The notes: a model not told the origin generated them from the letters alone. A stretch of DNA of 64,000 nt from Brassica napus (GCF_020379485.1 NC_063450.1:43552681-43616680); one strand, 5' to 3'. Counted from the stretch's first letter, positions 1-11,435 are shown. Numbers and translations: made by a program.

Positions 1-1217
1 TTCTCCTTATAGCAAATATTGGAGGGAACTGCGAAAGCTGACAGTTATAGAACTCTACACCGCGAAAAGGGTGAAGTCGTTTGGACATATCAGAGAAGAA
101 GAAGTTGCCTCCTTCGTTGACTTCATCCGACAATCTGCCTCATTGGAGAAACAGGTTAACTTCAATCTCAAGTTTATGAAATTGTCAGCAAGTGTGATTT
201 GTAGGCTTGGATTTGGGATGAGTCTTGAAGGGAGTAAACTTGAGATTACTTATGATGAAGTCATTCAAGGGATCATGGAGGTTTTAGGGAGTTTCGCTGC
301 AGCGGATTTCTTCCCCATTATTGGTAAATTAATCGATAGGCTCACGGGGTTACATGGCAAATGTGAGAAGGTTTTTCAAGCAATGGATACATTTTTCGAT
401 GAAGCTATAAAGTGTCATTTAGACGATGAGAGTATCAAAGATGATATCATAGCCTTGCTCCTCAAGATGGAACGGGGAGAGATTGGACTTGGAGAGTTTC
501 AACTTTCTCGAAACCACACCAAAGGAATTCTTCTTGTAAGTACTGGAAAAACTTGTAATATTCAAACTTTATTATCTAATTTTTTTTTTGTTGTTATTAC
601 AGGACATTCTTGTTGCTGGGATAGACACTTCTGCCCAAACTGCAACATGGGTGATGACACATTTGATTTCAAACCCAAGAGTTATGAACAAAGTGCAAAC
701 CGAGGTGAGAGAAGTGGTCAAAAACAAAGACAATATCACAGAAGATGATATAGAGCAACTGAAGTATCTCAAAATGGTGATTAAAGAAACATTAAGGATA
801 AACCCGCTTGTGCTACTTCTAATTCCTAGAGAGGCGTCAAAGGATTTAAAGATCAGAGGTTATGACATTCCAAAAAATACATGGATCTATGTCAACGTTT
901 GGGCTATTCACAGGAACCCAAACATTTGGAAAGATCCAGGAGCTTTCATCCCTGAGAGGTTTGTGGACAATGAAATTGATTATAAAGGTCTAAATTTTGA
1001 GTTGCTGGCATTTGGTAGTGGAAGGAGGATGTGCCCTGGTATGGGTGTGGGTATGGCTTTGGTACACTTGACTCTTGTCAATCTTCTTTACCGTTTCGAC
1101 TGGAAGCTCCCGGAAGGAATGGAGACAAGAGATGTTGATCTTGAAGAATCATATGGACTTGTCTGTCCTAAGAAAATTCCACTTGAGCTTATCCCGGTTA
1201 TTACAAAGCGGACTTGA
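1..1217 (+). CDS. Cytochrome P450, CYP71B11-14-like, 5' part outside the window
   Basis: Haem-thiolate mono-oxygenase of the plant A-type CYP71 clan; the substrate cannot be told from sequence. The reading frame is already open at base 2 (SPYSKYWRE...). Exon 1 runs to 535, a GT-AG intron covers 536-602, and exon 2 is 603-1217 with a TGA stop, joining in phase 0 (GILL then DILVAG). Visible family motifs are the I-helix AGIDTS, the K-helix ETLR, PERF, and the haem-binding [10 protein letters not shown] with its cysteine ligand. Compared with the complete paralogue at 21383-22960, exon 2 has the same length (615 nt) and about 341 nt of exon 1 lie outside the window, so the whole protein should be near 496 aa. 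No stop or frameshift is seen. It is convergent with the interrupted paralogue downstream. Assignment to the CYP71B11-14 group is from remembered similarity and synteny. Confidence 0.93.
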
Positions 1218-1923
1218 CTTTTATATATATTATTGTCATACTTTAAAATGTAACCTTTGGAAGTGTTTTGAAGGTGTTACCATTATCAATAAGAAACATG
1301 TTTGATGAATCCAGTTTTTAGCAAATTATGTCTGGTAACCATAACGTTTTATGTCCGCTAATGCATGTTCAAACAAGTCTAACAAATTATTTTAATGGAC
1401 CACAGAAAAATGATTACAAATTCATGATCCAAAATACAATTATGATATGACGTTTTGACTAACCATAAAATCTACTTATATTAATGAAAGTAGAAGAGAA
1501 CTTCACCATTAGTACTGCGCCTAACACGTGGATTTTTCTTAGTTTTGTTCGTAAAGATAATCACAAAAATTATAGTTCTCGATATTATAGTTCAGTCTCT
1601 TCATCTATCCTTATAAGTTTTTCCTGGTCCATGAAATTATCTGATATTCAATAACATACTCGCAAAAGGCTATGATCATCATGCAAATACAACTTCCGCC
1701 TTCAGATGAAATATTGAGTTACAGGACTTAGGGTTCATGCAGGAATATTCACTGATTTAGACTATAGTTTGAAACAATAGTAACGTTGATTAAAAAAAGT
1801 TGTTGTTACAAGAGAAAATGTGCACACATATGGATTCCTCAAACATTTTCCTTATTCAAATTGAAAAGACTTTCAAGATACGTTCAAATGTTACATCTTG
1901 AACAATGAAAATATAAAAAGTTT
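1218..1923. other. Intergenic between convergent P450 genes
   Basis: AT-rich sequence between two convergent P450 3' ends. It presumably holds both 3' UTRs. I see no further gene or repeat. Confidence 0.6.
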
Positions 1924-2355
1924 TTAAGTCCATTGGGTAATGACCGGTATGAGTTCAAGTGGAATCTTCTTAGGAGAGACAAGTCCATATGACTCTTCAA
2001 GATCAACATCTTTTGCGTCCATTCCGTCCGGAAGCTTCCAATCAAAACGGTAAAGAAGATTGATAAGAGTCAAGTGTACCAAAGCCATACCCAAATTCAT
2101 ACCAGGGCACATCCTCCTTCCACTACCGAACGGCAACAACTCAAAGTTTACACCTTTGTAGTCAATATCTTTGTCCATAAACCTCTCGGGGATAAACACT
2201 TCTGGATCTTTCCAAATGTTTGGGTTCCTGTGAATAGCCCATACGTTGACTTGGATCCATGTCTTTTTTGGAATGTCATAACCCCCAATCTTTAAATCTC
2301 TTGACGCCTCTCTTGGAATTAGTAGTGGCAAAAGCAGGTTTATCCTAAGTGTTTC
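1924..2355 (-). pseudogene. CYP71B gene, 3' part of exon 2 beyond a CACTA insertion
   Basis: This is the C-terminal 142 codons of the P450 whose 5' part is at 9902-11047. It begins at TLRIN, immediately after the transposon end, and reads open to a TAA stop at 1924-1926. It carries the [11 protein letters not shown] segment and the haem-binding [11 protein letters not shown] with the cysteine ligand, so the catalytic core lies on this side. The three bases 2353-2355 (GAA on the gene strand) are one copy of the transposon target duplication. Joined across the element with one duplication removed, the gene would give 496 aa with no other lesion, the same length as the intact neighbour at 21383-22960. 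As it stands it cannot make a full-length P450 unless the element excises. Confidence 0.93.
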
Positions 2356-2384
2356 CACTACAAGAAAACAGGGGGATTCTGATG

Positions 2385-2795
2385 GCCGAAATCGTCGGTA
2401 ATTCGTCGGAATCGGTCTATTCCGACGAATTTCCGACGAACCCGTCCGTCGGTATCGTTTCGTCGGAAAAAAAAAATTCGTCGGAATTTCGTCAGAAATT
2501 CCGACGACTTTCTGACGAATACCAAGAAACGTCATTCTGACGAACTTCCGACGATATTACGATGCGGCTACACGAGACCAGAGTTCATCGGAAAACTACA
2601 ATTCCGACGAACGTGGTTCCTCGGTTTATTCCGACGAACTGTATCCGTCGGAATTTACCGACGGACATAGGTCGTCGGAAAATACCGACGAACCACGTTC
2701 GTCGGTATATTCCGACGGAAATGAGTTTGTCGGTAAATTCCGACGGATATATGTCCGTCGGTATATTCCGACGACCGTTGTCCGTCGGTATATAC
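2385..2795. repeat. Left subterminal repeat array of the CACTA element
   Basis: Dense, variably oriented copies of a motif around TTCCGACGAA / TTCGTCGGAA, spaced roughly every 15-30 bp. In En/Spm elements such arrays bind the element's own TnpA-type protein. That role is inferred here from the family. Confidence 0.85.
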
Positions 2796-3256
2796 CCTTT
2801 TTTTTTTACAAATTAATTTTGCATTTTTATATATTTTTTGATATTAATAAATTTTTAAAAATTGGAATTTAAAACTAATAATATTATAAAATTTAAATTC
2901 ATAAAAACCGAAATAGGAAAAAAACATTCATACAAACCGAAATAGAAAAAAAAAACATTCCGAAAGTTTTATAAAGCCGAAATAAACTAAGAAGAACTCG
3001 AAGACATCAAACGATCTAGCTTCTGCATAATCTCGGTGTTGAACTTCTTCTGGGATGCCAACTCAGCAAGGATAGTGGCATTCTCCGAACGGATAGTGGC
3101 ATTCTCCGAAAGGATAGTGGTGTTCTGCTCCTCCAATGCCCCAATCCGTTCATCTTTGTCATGTAGCTCCTCGAGAATCATGAGATCGGCATACGGAGCT
3201 TGCGAAGAAGATGCCGGATACGAAGAAGCACGACGGGCCAACCCAACTAAACGGCC

Positions 3257-3319
3257 TCCTTTCCTTTTAGGAATCCTTTCCTTTTAATCCTTTCCTTTTA
3301 ATCCTTTCCTTTTAGGAAC
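3257..3319. repeat. Tandem repeat of a CCTTTCCTTTTAAT unit
   Basis: Four near-identical copies of CCTTTCCTTTTA, two of them followed by AT and two by GGAA. The array lies in the last exon of the Transposase_24-type gene. Relative to the probable ancestral exon it adds 45 bp, in frame but with a stop codon. Confidence 0.8.
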
Positions 3320-4549
3320 CGCCTACAAAAATATTTAAAGTAAGTAAATATGGACAAGTAAATAATCGACATTATAAAAAAAATATATTAATAAAAAAAA
3401 TTACCTTTTCAACCATCTCATTTATTTGCAATAGAGACAGGTTGGTTGAAGCTCCCGTGGAGTCGCCGTCATCAGAGAGAGGCTGAGATTGAGATATCTC
3501 AGCTTCCACCAAATCAACTACACCTCTGATCACGGGGTCCTGAATTTGACCCGTCGTCTTGTTAGTGTGAGCCACCTTAATGAGTTGGAGACGATCAACG
3601 GGATTACCGTCATTTGCTTCGATCTAAAAAAACCGTCATTATTAGCCAAAAAATATATAAAATATTTATTTAAAAAATATAAAGATAAATAATAATAAAA
3701 AACTTACAAGTTCATCCTCCTTAGTAGACATGGAGCAAGCGCCGAGGTTGTGCACATACATACCTTTCCCGCCACGATCGCTCTTCCGGTTCCTGGAGTT
3801 CCTAGAAGACGTCTCTGCAGTGTCTTCCCTCTCCCAATGAGCTATCAACTGCTCCCACACCCCCCCGTTGATGAACCGTGGCTTCTTGTTCTTCTGCCAA
3901 ACTGTCTTCCACGCGTTTATCTGCTTTGTGTAAGAGTCCATGGCCTTTTCGTTGAATTTCTTACGGACTGTTTCCGTAAGATCGGAGTGCCAGTTGAACT
4001 CTTGCTACAAAACAAACACAATTTAATAAGTAAATATATGTAAAAAAATGTAAAAACTTTAAAAAAATGAAGGGTTACTATACCGCAAACTGACGAAACC
4101 ACAACTCTCGTTCGTCGGAAGGGATCACACTCCACTTTGGATATCCAAAACGGAGCATGGAGTACATCATCTGGTTGATGCTCCGGCTAATGCCATTTTT
4201 CGACTTGGTGAACCTTTAAAAAAAAATACAAGTTAGCAAGTTAATTAAAGCAAAAAATATAACGGTACAAATAAAAAAAAATACTAACCAAGTGCTATGG
4301 CCTCGTCGTGGGTTGGGTTGGAGAAACGGGAGATGCTCTCGACCTGGTTGTTGAACCAATAGATGAACCGGCATGACCCCTGGATCCTGTTGAGCAGCAG
4401 CGTGAGGGGCAGCGTGAGGGGCAGAGGGAGCTGGAGCGAGAATATATGCGGGAACCGAGTCATGAGACGATACCGATGCACGGGAACCGCTCACCGAACT
4501 ACGTCGAAGACGGGCTGCGGGGCGGGCTTCATCCTCGGCCCTAAAAAAA

Positions 4550-5170
4550 AAAATTAACCCATCAAACATATTTTCATTTATATATTTACAAAAGGTTTTA
4601 TAAACGTTTTAAAAAAAACTATTAAACCTTTTATATATATATATATATATATATATGTATACAAAATTATAAAAAATTTATAAATATAGAAAAATGTTGT
4701 TAAAAATTTATAAATGAAGAAAAATGTTGTTAAATATTTATATTTAAAAAAAAATGTTGTTAAATATTTATTAGTGGAAACTTAAAAAAAAATATAAAAA
4801 ATTTTAAAATTTTAAAATTTTTACTATACATGATTTACATATATATATATGTATACAAAATTATAAAAAATTTATAAATATAGAAAAATGTTGTTAAAAT
4901 TTATAAATGAAGAAAAATGGTGTTAAATATTTATATTTTTTTCAAAAAAAACGTTTTTAAAAATCAAAAAACGTTTTTAAAAATCAAAAAAAGTTTTTAA
5001 AAATCAAAAAACGTTTTTAAAAATCAAAAAAAGTTTTTAAAAATCAAAAAACGTTTTTAAAAATAAAAAAAACGTTTTAAAAAATCAAAAAACGTTTTTA
5101 AAAATCAAAAAATGTTCCAAAAAAACTAAAACAACAATCCTAACTTATATATCCTAAACTATCCATTCAA
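4550..5170. repeat. AT-rich intron with 20-bp tandem repeats
   Basis: This stretch is the long intron of the Transposase_24-type gene. About 4945-5115 holds some eight copies of a 20-bp unit close to CGTTTTTAAAAATCAAAAAA. Around 4640-4750 and 4840-4935 a longer AT-rich block beginning with (TA)n is duplicated. Confidence 0.75.
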
Positions 5171-5424
5171 TCCTAAAATGTTCAATCAAACAACCTAAAA
5201 TCCGAGATCAACTTCCAAAACCCTAAACAATTGAAAAAAAAAAGGTTTGGGATGATTCTTACATGATTTGGGGTTTGGGGAAGAGATAGGAGGGTGAGGA
5301 GAGGATTCGCCGGTGAAGAGAGGCCGGAATCGCCGGAGAGTCGCCGAAATCGCCGAAATCGCCGGAGAGTTTTGAGAGAGAGAGAGGCCGCGGAGATAAC
5401 GAAGAAGAAAGGAGAAGGATTTTT

Positions 5425-6070
5425 ATTTCCGCGGATTCCGACGGACACGGGTTCGTCGGTATTCCGTCGGTATATTTAAAATATACCAAATGCCGATTCG
5501 CGAAAATTTTCAAGCGGTTTGGTTCTCCCGGGCTAATTGAAATTCCGACGGAACGTGTCCGTCAGTATTTTCCGACGGACACATTCCGTCGGTATTTTCC
5601 GACGGAATTCCGACGACTTAGTGTTTAGGGTGTTCTTTTCAAGTTTCTAAATGCAAAATCCAAACCTTTGATAATATATATAGTATTTGCATAAAGATTT
5701 AACAATAAAAATGTTTTATAACACGATTTTACACAACAATATTTTTTGTAGTGTAAGCTTATATAAATATGATTGTATAAGTACATAATGTTAAGATGAG
5801 ATGTTATGAAAACAATGATATGCATACATAAATATTTTAATGAGTTGTTATATTTGAACGGTTGCGATCTAATACTATACTAAACACTTATTATGTGTTA
5901 TTTTCATAGTTTTGGCATCTAAATTTATAGATTTTTATGATTGAAACTTTATAGAAAAACATGTCGTCGGTATTTTCCGACGAAATACCGACGACCTTTC
6001 CAATTTTCAATGAAACCCGTTGTCGTCGCTATGTCGTCGGTATATTGCGAGGGATTTCCGACGGACCATT
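5425..6070. repeat. Internal subterminal-type motif clusters and internal CACTA-like end
   Basis: Two clusters of the CCGACGGA/TCGTCGG motif lie in the middle of the element, at about 5430-5615 and 5960-6065, between the two gene blocks. Between them, at 5742-5753, TTTTTTGTAGTG looks like a diverged CACTA terminus. The clusters may serve as a promoter for the downstream gene or may mark a fused, nested older element. Confidence 0.6.
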
Positions 6071-6092
6071 AAAAAAAAAAAAAAAAAAAAAA

Positions 6093-9000
6093 CTAATCAG
6101 AATCTTCTGAATCTTCATCAAACTCCCCAACCTCGGCTTCCGGCTCTGAATGTACGACAGCATCATGTCCAAACACAGTCAAATTCTCAACGAGTTGAAC
6201 ATTTTCCAAATCTTCAACTCCCTGGGCGTTGCTGGTAGACTCTGGTTGCAATGGTTCATCATCATCAGAAGTTCCATCCACTCGTCCTCTTTTATGTTGC
6301 CGTAGTAGACATCGTCACCAGAAGAAGATGAAACACCAGCATCATATGTTGTCTTAGAATGACCTTTCCTTGTGAATGCATATCCTCGCGTACAAAATTT
6401 AGGATATGATTTGACCACATAGTTTGGTCCCTGCACAAATTCGCGTACCCAATCATCGAACACAAGACCTCTGGCCAAACCATCATTCACCTATAAAAAA
6501 AAACATATATGATTGCAAAATTAATTAGTTTATATATATTAAATTTAAACTAATCATTTGCATAGGGTAATAGGATATATGACTCACATAACTACGAAGC
6601 CACGCAGCAAATCCGTTATCTCTAAGTTGTCGAAGCTCATCTTCTGTTGCATGCCTGTGAGTCATACGCAACTCCGCCATATATACACTATATACAAAAA
6701 TATTATCAATATGAAATAAATTTATTGAATATTAATCTAACAATAAATGAATAAATATTTTTACCTCTCATATTGTAGAACATCTTCACAGTTGGTGAGC
6801 AAATATGTTTGCAAATGAGCGTTCTCAGTGTCCGTAAGTCTCCGCTTCGTGAATTTTCCACTAAGTCGTCCTATTTCCTTGAACATGCTTGGGACAGTAA
6901 CATGATATGTTGCTCTCTCCCCTCTATCATCATGCCGAGCAGGTCTTCGGTGTTTTGTTTGCACTTCTGGTGGAAAATAATTTTCAGCAAAGATTGCAGT
7001 TTCTTCATTGATCACCTGTGCCACTATAGATCCTTCCACCCTGCTTTGATTTTTGACCATCTTCTTCAGATGATGCATATAACGCTCAAAAATATACATC
7101 CATCTGTACTGCACAGGACCACCAAGTTCCAATTCTCTTGCGAGATGAATAGCAAGATGTTCCATTACATCAAAGAATGATGGAGGAAATATCTTCTCAA
7201 GGTTGCACATGCTGACTGGTGCGTTTGTCTTCAAATTATTAATACCCTCTTCAGTCAATACTCTGCTGCATAAGTCACGGAAAAAAACACTAATCCCTGC
7301 AATTGCTTCATGAACATTACGTGGCAATAATGCTGAAAAGGCAAACGGAAGGAGGCGCTGCATAATTACATGACAATCATGACTCTTCAAGCCAGTAAAC
7401 TTTCCTTCGCTTCTATCAACGCAGTTCCCCAAATTTGATGCATATCCGTCAGGAAATTTCACTTTCTCTGTAATCCAATCAAAGAACTCTTCTTTTCTAG
7501 CACCATCTAGCCGATAAATGGGAAAAGGGGCCGTACCGTTCTCATCAACGTGAAGTTCAGAACGATCACAAATATCGACTAAATCCAACCTTGACTTCAA
7601 ATTATCCTTCGTTTTACCTTGGATGTTAAGGACTGTGTTCATCAGATTATCGAAGAAGTTCTTCTCAATATGCATGACATCTAAATTATGCCGCAATAGA
7701 TGACTCTCCCAATATGGTAGATCCCAGAAAATACTCTTTTTGTGCCAGTTATGTAGCTCTCCAACCGCATTGACTCGAATGTTTTCATGTCCACCTACAT
7801 CTGGCGTCCTTTCTGCATCAAAATACCTAAACTGCTTCAACAAATCTTTCCCACTAACTTCCTCAGGTGGACCATCAAACACCTGCTTGTTCTTCGTAAA
7901 CGAAGTCTTACTCCTGCGGTATGGATGATCAGGTGGTAGAAATCGTCTGTGACAGTCAAACCAACACGTTTTCCTTCCGTTCTTTAGTTGGAAAGCATCT
8001 GTGTCATCTTGACAATATGGACATGATAGCTTCCCATGTGTTGTCCATCCAGATAACATACCATATGCTGGAAAGTCACTTATTGTCCACATAAGTACTG
8101 CCCGCATCTGAAAGTTTTCTTTGCGCGAAACATCGTATGTCTCAAAACCATGCGCCCATAGTTGTTGCAACTCATATATTAGTGGTTGAAGAAACACATC
8201 TAGTGATCTTTTAGGATGATCTGGCCCGGGGACTAGAATTGAGAGAAACAAAAACTCTCGTCGCATGCACAAGCTCGGCCGTAAGTTGTACGGTGTCACA
8301 ATAACTGGCCATAGAGAATACTGCCTTCCATGCTTTCCAAATGGGCTGAAACCATCAGTAGATAATCCAAGATAAACATTTCTTCTCTCTTCCGCAAATT
8401 CTGGATATGTTGACTGGAAATGTTTCCAAGCCTTTGCATCTGAAGGATGTCTAATCTCACCATTTGTGGAATGCTCTGCATGCCATCTCATTGCTTTTGC
8501 TGTGCGCTCACACTGATACAACCTCTTCAATCTTTCTGTCAAAGGCAAATACCACATTCTTTTGAATGGGATCGGAACTCTTCCCCTCGTCTCCTGATAA
8601 CGAGGTTTCCCACAAAATTTGCATACATTTCGTGTCTCATCCGCTCTCCAGTAGATCATGCAGTTGTCAATACATACATCTATCACTTCATACGGTAGTT
8701 GAAGACCTGCAACAAGTTTCTGAACCTCGTAGTATGAACCCGGTGCAAGGTTATCCTCAGGTAGAATACCTTTGACAAAATCAGTAATCGCATCCATACA
8801 TTCTTCAGCCAAATTATAGTCTGTCTTAATACCCATTAATCTAGTTGCAGATGATAAGACTGAATGACCATCTCTACAATTTTGATACAAAGGTTGTTTT
8901 CCTGCATCCAACATGTCAAAAAATCTCCTAGACTCGGGTTTGGTTCTTCCCCTCTATAATGATCATGTACCATCTGCTCAGTACCTACACCATAATCTAT

Positions 9001-9351
9001 ATCCGTTCTAGATTCTTCTAACCTAATATCAGGCTGAGGTTCACTAACAGGCTGAGGTTCGCTAGTACTACCATATTCATAACCAGTTTCCCCATGAAGG
9101 TACCAAACTTTATAATTACGTGAAAACCCTTTCATATACAAATGAGTCCAAACATCAAATTCTTTTATAACCTTATTATTATTGCAAGAAGAGCAGGGAC
9201 ATCTTAACATACCACTTTTTGCATCCGGTTGCTGTTGAACAAGCCTCATGAATTCTCCAATCCCTTGAACGTATTCTTCCGTAAGCAAATTGGTGTTCGG
9301 ATCCAAATGAGGTTTATCCATCCACGAACGATAATAAACTTCTGAAGACAT
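6093..9351 (-). pseudogene. CACTA tnpD-like transposase (Transposase_21 family), frameshifted
   Basis: DDE-type transposase that would cut the CACTA ends. The start is the ATG at 9351 (MSSEVYYRSWM). Domain order: Transpos_assoc with a CPCSSCNN zinc motif near the N-terminus; Transposase_21 with GLSTDGFSPFG, SDFPAYGMLSGW and HNLDVMHIEKN, which fit the D, D and E positions described for this superfamily; DUF4218 (SFFDVMEHLAIHL, GGPVQYRWMYIFERY); the first half of DUF4216 (YPKFCTRGYAFTRKGHS). Exons are 9351-6765, 6687-6588 and 6490-6093, with GT-AG introns. A run of six T residues at 8918-8923 is one base short of the open frame and breaks the protein after about 145 aa. A second one-base slip near 6290 separates an acidic tail ending EDSEDSD. 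Most of the second half of DUF4216 is missing. Confidence 0.88.
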
Positions 9352-9444
9352 GATTTTCACGGAATTGTTATGACTAAAGAGAATGAAGAGAGAATGAAGT
9401 GTGAATGAGTTGAATGAGGAGGGGTTGTATTTATAGGAAATTGC

Positions 9445-9890
9445 TTACGGACCTCCGACGACTTTCCGACGAAATTCCGACGGATGTAAAGAAGTCCGTC
9501 GGAATTCCGTCGGAATTGTCCAATCCCAAACGGCTATACAACGGTCATATGTATTTGTCGGCAACGGTCACATGGTTCGTCGGAATTCCGTCGGTATTTT
9601 CCGACGGAATTCCGACGACTTTGCTGTTAATCGGAATGTCGTCGGAATTTCGTCGGAATATACCGACGAACTTCCGACGACTACAACGGTTACATTTTTT
9701 ATCGGAATGTCGTCGAAAAGTCGTCGGAAAATTCCGACGAACCGTATGTCGTCGGAATTCCGTCGGAAATGGCCGACGGAATTCCGACGACTTCATTTTT
9801 TTGGATTTGGTCGGAAATTTGTCAGTATTCCGTCGCAAATGTCCGACGACCTTGGTGTCCGTCGGAAGATCCGTCGGAATTCGGTGTGTT
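9445..9890. repeat. Right subterminal repeat array of the CACTA element
   Basis: Dense copies of TCCGACGAA/TTCGTCGGA motifs up to the right terminal repeat, mirroring 2385-2795. The block lies upstream of the tnpD-like start codon at 9351, so it probably overlaps that gene's promoter. Confidence 0.85.
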
Positions 9891-9901
9891 TTCTTGTAGT
9901 G

Positions 9902-11047
9902 TTCTCTAATCACCATTTTGAGATATTCAAGTTGTTCTATATCTTCTTCTATGATATTGTCTTTGTTTTTAATCACTTCTCGCACCTCGGCTTGCACTTT
10001 CTTCATAACTCTTGGGTTTGCTATCAAATGCGTCATCACCCACGTCACAGTATGGGCAGAAGTATCTATTCCACCAATAAGAATATCCTGTAATAATCAA
10101 TAGGAAGATTCAAACGTTATGCAACATGTAAAGAATCAAGTTATATTGATTGAGAAGTTTCCATTACTTACTAGGAGAATTCCTTTGGTGTGGTTTCGTG
10201 TAAATTGAAACTCTCCATGTCCAGTCTCTTCACGTTCCATCTTGAGGAGCAAGGCAATGATATCATCTTTGATACTTTCATCTTCTAGATGATACTTTAT
10301 GGATTGGTCAAAAAATGCATCCATTGCTTTAAAAACCTTCTCGCATTTGCTATGTAACCCTGTGATCCTATCGATGAGTTGACCAATGACCGGGAAGTAA
10401 TCTGCTGCAGCAAAACTCCCCAACACCTCCATGGTTCCTTGAATGACTTCCTCATAAGTATTCTCGAGTTTGCTTCCTTTGAGATTTATCCCAAACCCAA
10501 CTCTACAAGTCACACTTCCTGACAACTTCATTAACTTCTGGTTGAAGTTAACAAGATTCTCAGATGAAGCAGATTGTTTCACGAAATCAACGAAGGAGGC
10601 AACTTCTTCTTCTCGGCTACGTCGAAAATACTGTACTCTTTTCCCGGTGAAGAGTTCAACAACCGCCACCTTTCGTACTTCCCTCCAATAGTTGCTGTAG
10701 GGAGAAAACGCGATATCGTTTAAACCGTACGTGATTCTCGCAGGGTAAGTCAAGTATGGTCGGGAACAGCAATCTACATCGAATGTTTTTAAGACATCCT
10801 TCACTGTCTCTGGAGTTGACGCCACAACGGTAGATACCTTCCCGAACTTTAGGGACATTAGGGGTCCATATTTTTCAGATAATTTGGTTAATGAACGATG
10901 AGGCTGCGAACCTAATTGGTGCAAGTTTCCAATTATAGGAAGTTTCGGTGGTCCAGGGGGTAGATTCATCGTTTTCTTCTTTGCCTTTCTTGCAATGAGT
11001 ATAGATGCAAAGAAGACGAATGCAACAATGACATACAACAGACTCAT
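9902..11047 (-). pseudogene. CYP71B gene, exon 1 and 5' part of exon 2, split by a CACTA element
   Basis: N-terminal 354 codons of a P450. The start at 11047 gives [14 protein letters not shown], a membrane anchor, then the proline-rich hinge LPPGPPKLP. Exon 1 is 11047-10172 (292 codons, the same as the intact paralogue). A GT-AG intron covers 10171-10088. Exon 2 starts at 10087 ([10 protein letters not shown]) and reads to MVIRE before running into the transposon end. The last codon, GAA, is the glutamate of the K-helix ExxR motif and also the 3-bp target duplication. Reading through would add more than 100 transposon-encoded residues before a stop near 9545. No other lesion is seen, so excision restoring the frame could regenerate a working gene. 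Confidence 0.94.
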
Positions 11048-11435
11048 TTCGTCTTCCTATATATATACCAAATCAAATAAAGAACTCATTTACTTATAAA
11101 CTCATTCATCTTTCTTAAAACAAAAACTGGCTTATATCAATGAAAAGTGGAAAGTATAGAACCGCGTAACCTAAAACCACCAAAAAAACTCAAGACTCTC
11201 GTAAGGCAACACGAGAAGACTACTATGCTTCTATACACGATCAACTAATGTCTGCTAATCCGAAAATTTCTAAATATTCGAATAAAAATCTTTGAAGCAA
11301 TTGTTAGAGTTTAGATCTCCTATTTATGAGAGAATATGATCCGGATCCAAATTGTAAAACTCAGCTAATGTAGTGTAGATTTTAAAACAAAATTTATCTT
11401 ATTTATTTGTATTATTTGTTTAAAGTACTAATTAA
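11048..11435. other. Upstream region of the interrupted P450
   Basis: Non-coding sequence upstream of the P450 start; the promoter should be here. I see no distinctive element. Confidence 0.5.

Larger units (their letters stand above)
2987..5264 (-). pseudogene. Transposase_24-type (Ptta/En/Spm) protein gene of the CACTA element
   Basis: Accessory transposon protein, probably a DNA-binding factor. Spliced exons on the minus strand are, in order: a mostly untranslated exon ending at 5263, then 4540-4289, 4213-4084, 4004-3708, 3623-3405 and 3322-2987; every junction is GT-AG and in phase. The start codon appears split: exon 1 ends AT and the next exon begins with G, giving MAEDEARPAARLRR. Family hallmarks are PGREHLPFLQP, then LWFRQFAQEFNW, then EANDGNPVDRLQLIK. 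A tandemly repeated 14-bp unit in the last exon inserts 45 bp and creates a TAA at 3284-3286. This cuts off a coiled-coil-like tail that contains three SENATI-type repeats and would otherwise run to 2987. An in-frame open stretch upstream of 5263 leaves the true start uncertain. Confidence 0.75.
2356..9901 (-). mobile_element. CACTA (En/Spm-type) DNA transposon, complete ends
   Basis: The element starts CACTACAAGAAAACA and ends TGTTTTCTTGTAGTG, a perfect inverted pair with the CACTA signature. It is flanked by the 3-bp direct repeat TTC (2353-2355 and 9902-9904), the size expected for this superfamily. Both subterminal regions are packed with copies of TCCGACGA/TCGTCGGA-type motifs, the usual transposase-binding architecture. 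Two gene blocks on the minus strand encode a tnpD-like transposase (Transpos_assoc plus Transposase_21) and a second protein of the Transposase_24 type. Both carry lesions. The ends are identical over at least 15 bp and the duplication is intact, so the insertion looks recent. The element lies inside exon 2 of a P450 gene, in the same transcriptional orientation. Confidence 0.97.

Noticed and set aside
5742..5753. True right end of a smaller CACTA element spanning 2356-5753
   Set aside because: TTTTTTGTAGTG shares only the outer bases with the left end, and the flank after it (TAA) does not repeat the TTC before 2356. The 9901 end matches perfectly with the correct duplication. It is kept only as a possible relic.
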